Positions 63,421-64,000 of a stretch of DNA of 64,000 bases are shown here, in pieces. Position 1 is the first letter of the stretch; every line of letters begins with the position of its first letter. The stretch lies in assembly GCA_022842885.1 (NCBI GenBank), contig JALHOR010000001.1, positions 1 through 64,000 on the forward strand, written 5' to 3'. The notes beneath the pieces were generated by a model. It was not told where the DNA came from. It saw only the letters and a program-made list of their open reading frames with translations, and made no database searches. Source of the DNA: Anaerolineae bacterium (GTDB lineage: Bacteria; Chloroflexota; Anaerolineae; Aggregatilineales; Phototrophicaceae). A program made the translations under genes and the position numbers.

Positions 63421-64000
63421 TTATTTAGGACTCATCCTAATTGCACCATCAAGCCTTATTGTCTCGCCATTTAACATCGGGTTTTCGACGATGCTGTGCG
63501 CGAGTTGGGCATATTCGGCGGGGTTGCCCAAGCGCGACGGAAATGGCACTTGCTGACCGAGCGATATGCGGGCGGGTTCGGGCAGTGCTGCCAGCAAGGG
63601 CGTATCAAACAAGCCGGGCGCAATCGTCATCACGCGGATACCATCGCGGGATAAATCGCGGGCAATCGGCAGCGTCATCCCCACGATGCCACCTTTGGAG
63701 GCGCTGTACGCCGCCTGCCCAATTTGCCCGTCATACGCCGCTACCGACGCCGTGTTGATAATCACGCCGCGTTCACCTTCATTATTAGGCGTGTTTTTTT
63801 GCATTGCTGCCGCCACCAACCGAATCGCGTTAAACGTGCCTATCAAATTCACCTGAATCACTTTGGCAAACCATTCCAGCGGGTGAGCGCCTTCCTTGCC
63901 AACGGTTCGCATCGCCAAGCCAATGCCCGCGCAATTGACCAGAATATGCACGCCACCAAACGCACTTAATGCTGTTTCGACGACAGTTTCCATGTCTTTT
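63421..64000 (-). CDS. Short-chain dehydrogenase (3-hydroxyacyl-CoA dehydrogenase-like), N-terminus outside window
   Basis: At least 190 residues of an SDR; the cofactor loop lies beyond the right edge and the frame is open to it. Visible are [41 protein letters not shown] with catalytic Ser, Tyr and Lys, and [20 protein letters not shown]. This is closest to HSD10/3-hydroxyacyl-CoA dehydrogenase type 2, which acts in fatty-acid or branched-chain oxidation. The start codon is not in the window. Confidence 0.9.
   Translation of the reverse strand, partial: KDMETVVETALSAFGGVHILVNCAGIGLAMRTVGKEGAHPLEWFAKVIQVNLIGTFNAIRLVAAAMQKNTPNNEGERGVIINTASVAAYDGQIGQAAYSASKGGIVGMTLPIARDLSRDGIRVMTIAPGLFDTPLLAALPEPARISLGQQVPFPSRLGNPAEYAQLAHSIVENPMLNGETIRLDGAIRMSPK

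Noticed and set aside
1-64000. CRISPR arrays, tRNA or rRNA genes, intact insertion sequences
   Set aside because: No regularly spaced repeats, no cloverleaf or rRNA stretches and no transposase frame were seen by eye; a tRNAscan or ISfinder run would be needed to exclude small ones.

Overview
The window looks like a chromosomal segment of a Chloroflexota (Anaerolineae-like) bacterium. This is inferred from the overall resemblance of the proteins (long TspO-type membrane protein, DUF4058, DUF433, XisH/XisI, the phosphatase-DUF3090-SCO1664 trio, WD40 and RHS remnants, many small palindromic repeats), not from a tree. Genes are dense, mostly single or in short operons. No rRNA, tRNA, CRISPR array, phage or intact transposon was recognised.

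Layout. 1-3.8 kb: rpoB (minus, C-terminus cut by the window edge) behind its own promoter and a possible attenuator. 4.2-7.3 kb: a PucR-type regulator convergent with molybdate transporter genes modB and modA. 7.4-14.5 kb: small unknowns, a cysteine-less family-4-like uracil-DNA glycosylase, an MBL-fold hydrolase, a TPR protein, a secreted propeller-SH3 protein, an M20 amidohydrolase with altered metal ligands, a divergent promoter pair carrying a duplicated palindrome, and a TspO-like protein. 14.7-22.7 kb: an orphan molybdopterin hydroxylase large subunit, GNAT, B3/B4-domain protein, PfkB kinase, DUF4058, GT2 and ROK kinase, with palindromic repeats in the gaps. 22.8-29.4 kb: a lipoprotein, GAPDH, a DUF4157 (eCIS-associated) protein with internal repeats, an aldo/keto reductase and asparagine synthase.

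29.6-42.2 kb: rplK and rplA (split by a repeat), a large class A PBP, GT4, CheY-like protein, Lon, a cyclic-nucleotide-binding protein, a deleted DUF433 gene, an SDR and a XisH/XisI pair. 42.2-52.2 kb: a glycosyltransferase with a palindrome inserted in frame, an RHS pseudogene, then kdpF-A-B-(extra membrane gene)-C-D-E. 52.4-64 kb: P450, a STAS-like protein, a secreted repeat protein, the phosphatase/DUF3090/SCO1664 trio, a two-gene cassette of unknown function, an extracytoplasmic LRR protein, GT4, a WD40 remnant, an AlbA_2-type protein and a partial SDR.

Genes that plausibly work together: the Kdp set (high-affinity K+ uptake and its sensor); PucR, ModAB, the Mo-hydroxylase and the M20 amidohydrolase (a possible scattered purine/N-salvage theme, inference only); the trio at 56.4-58.4 kb; and the two-gene cassette at 58.5-59.4 kb, which with XisHI and DUF4157 is among the best candidates for poorly described systems here.
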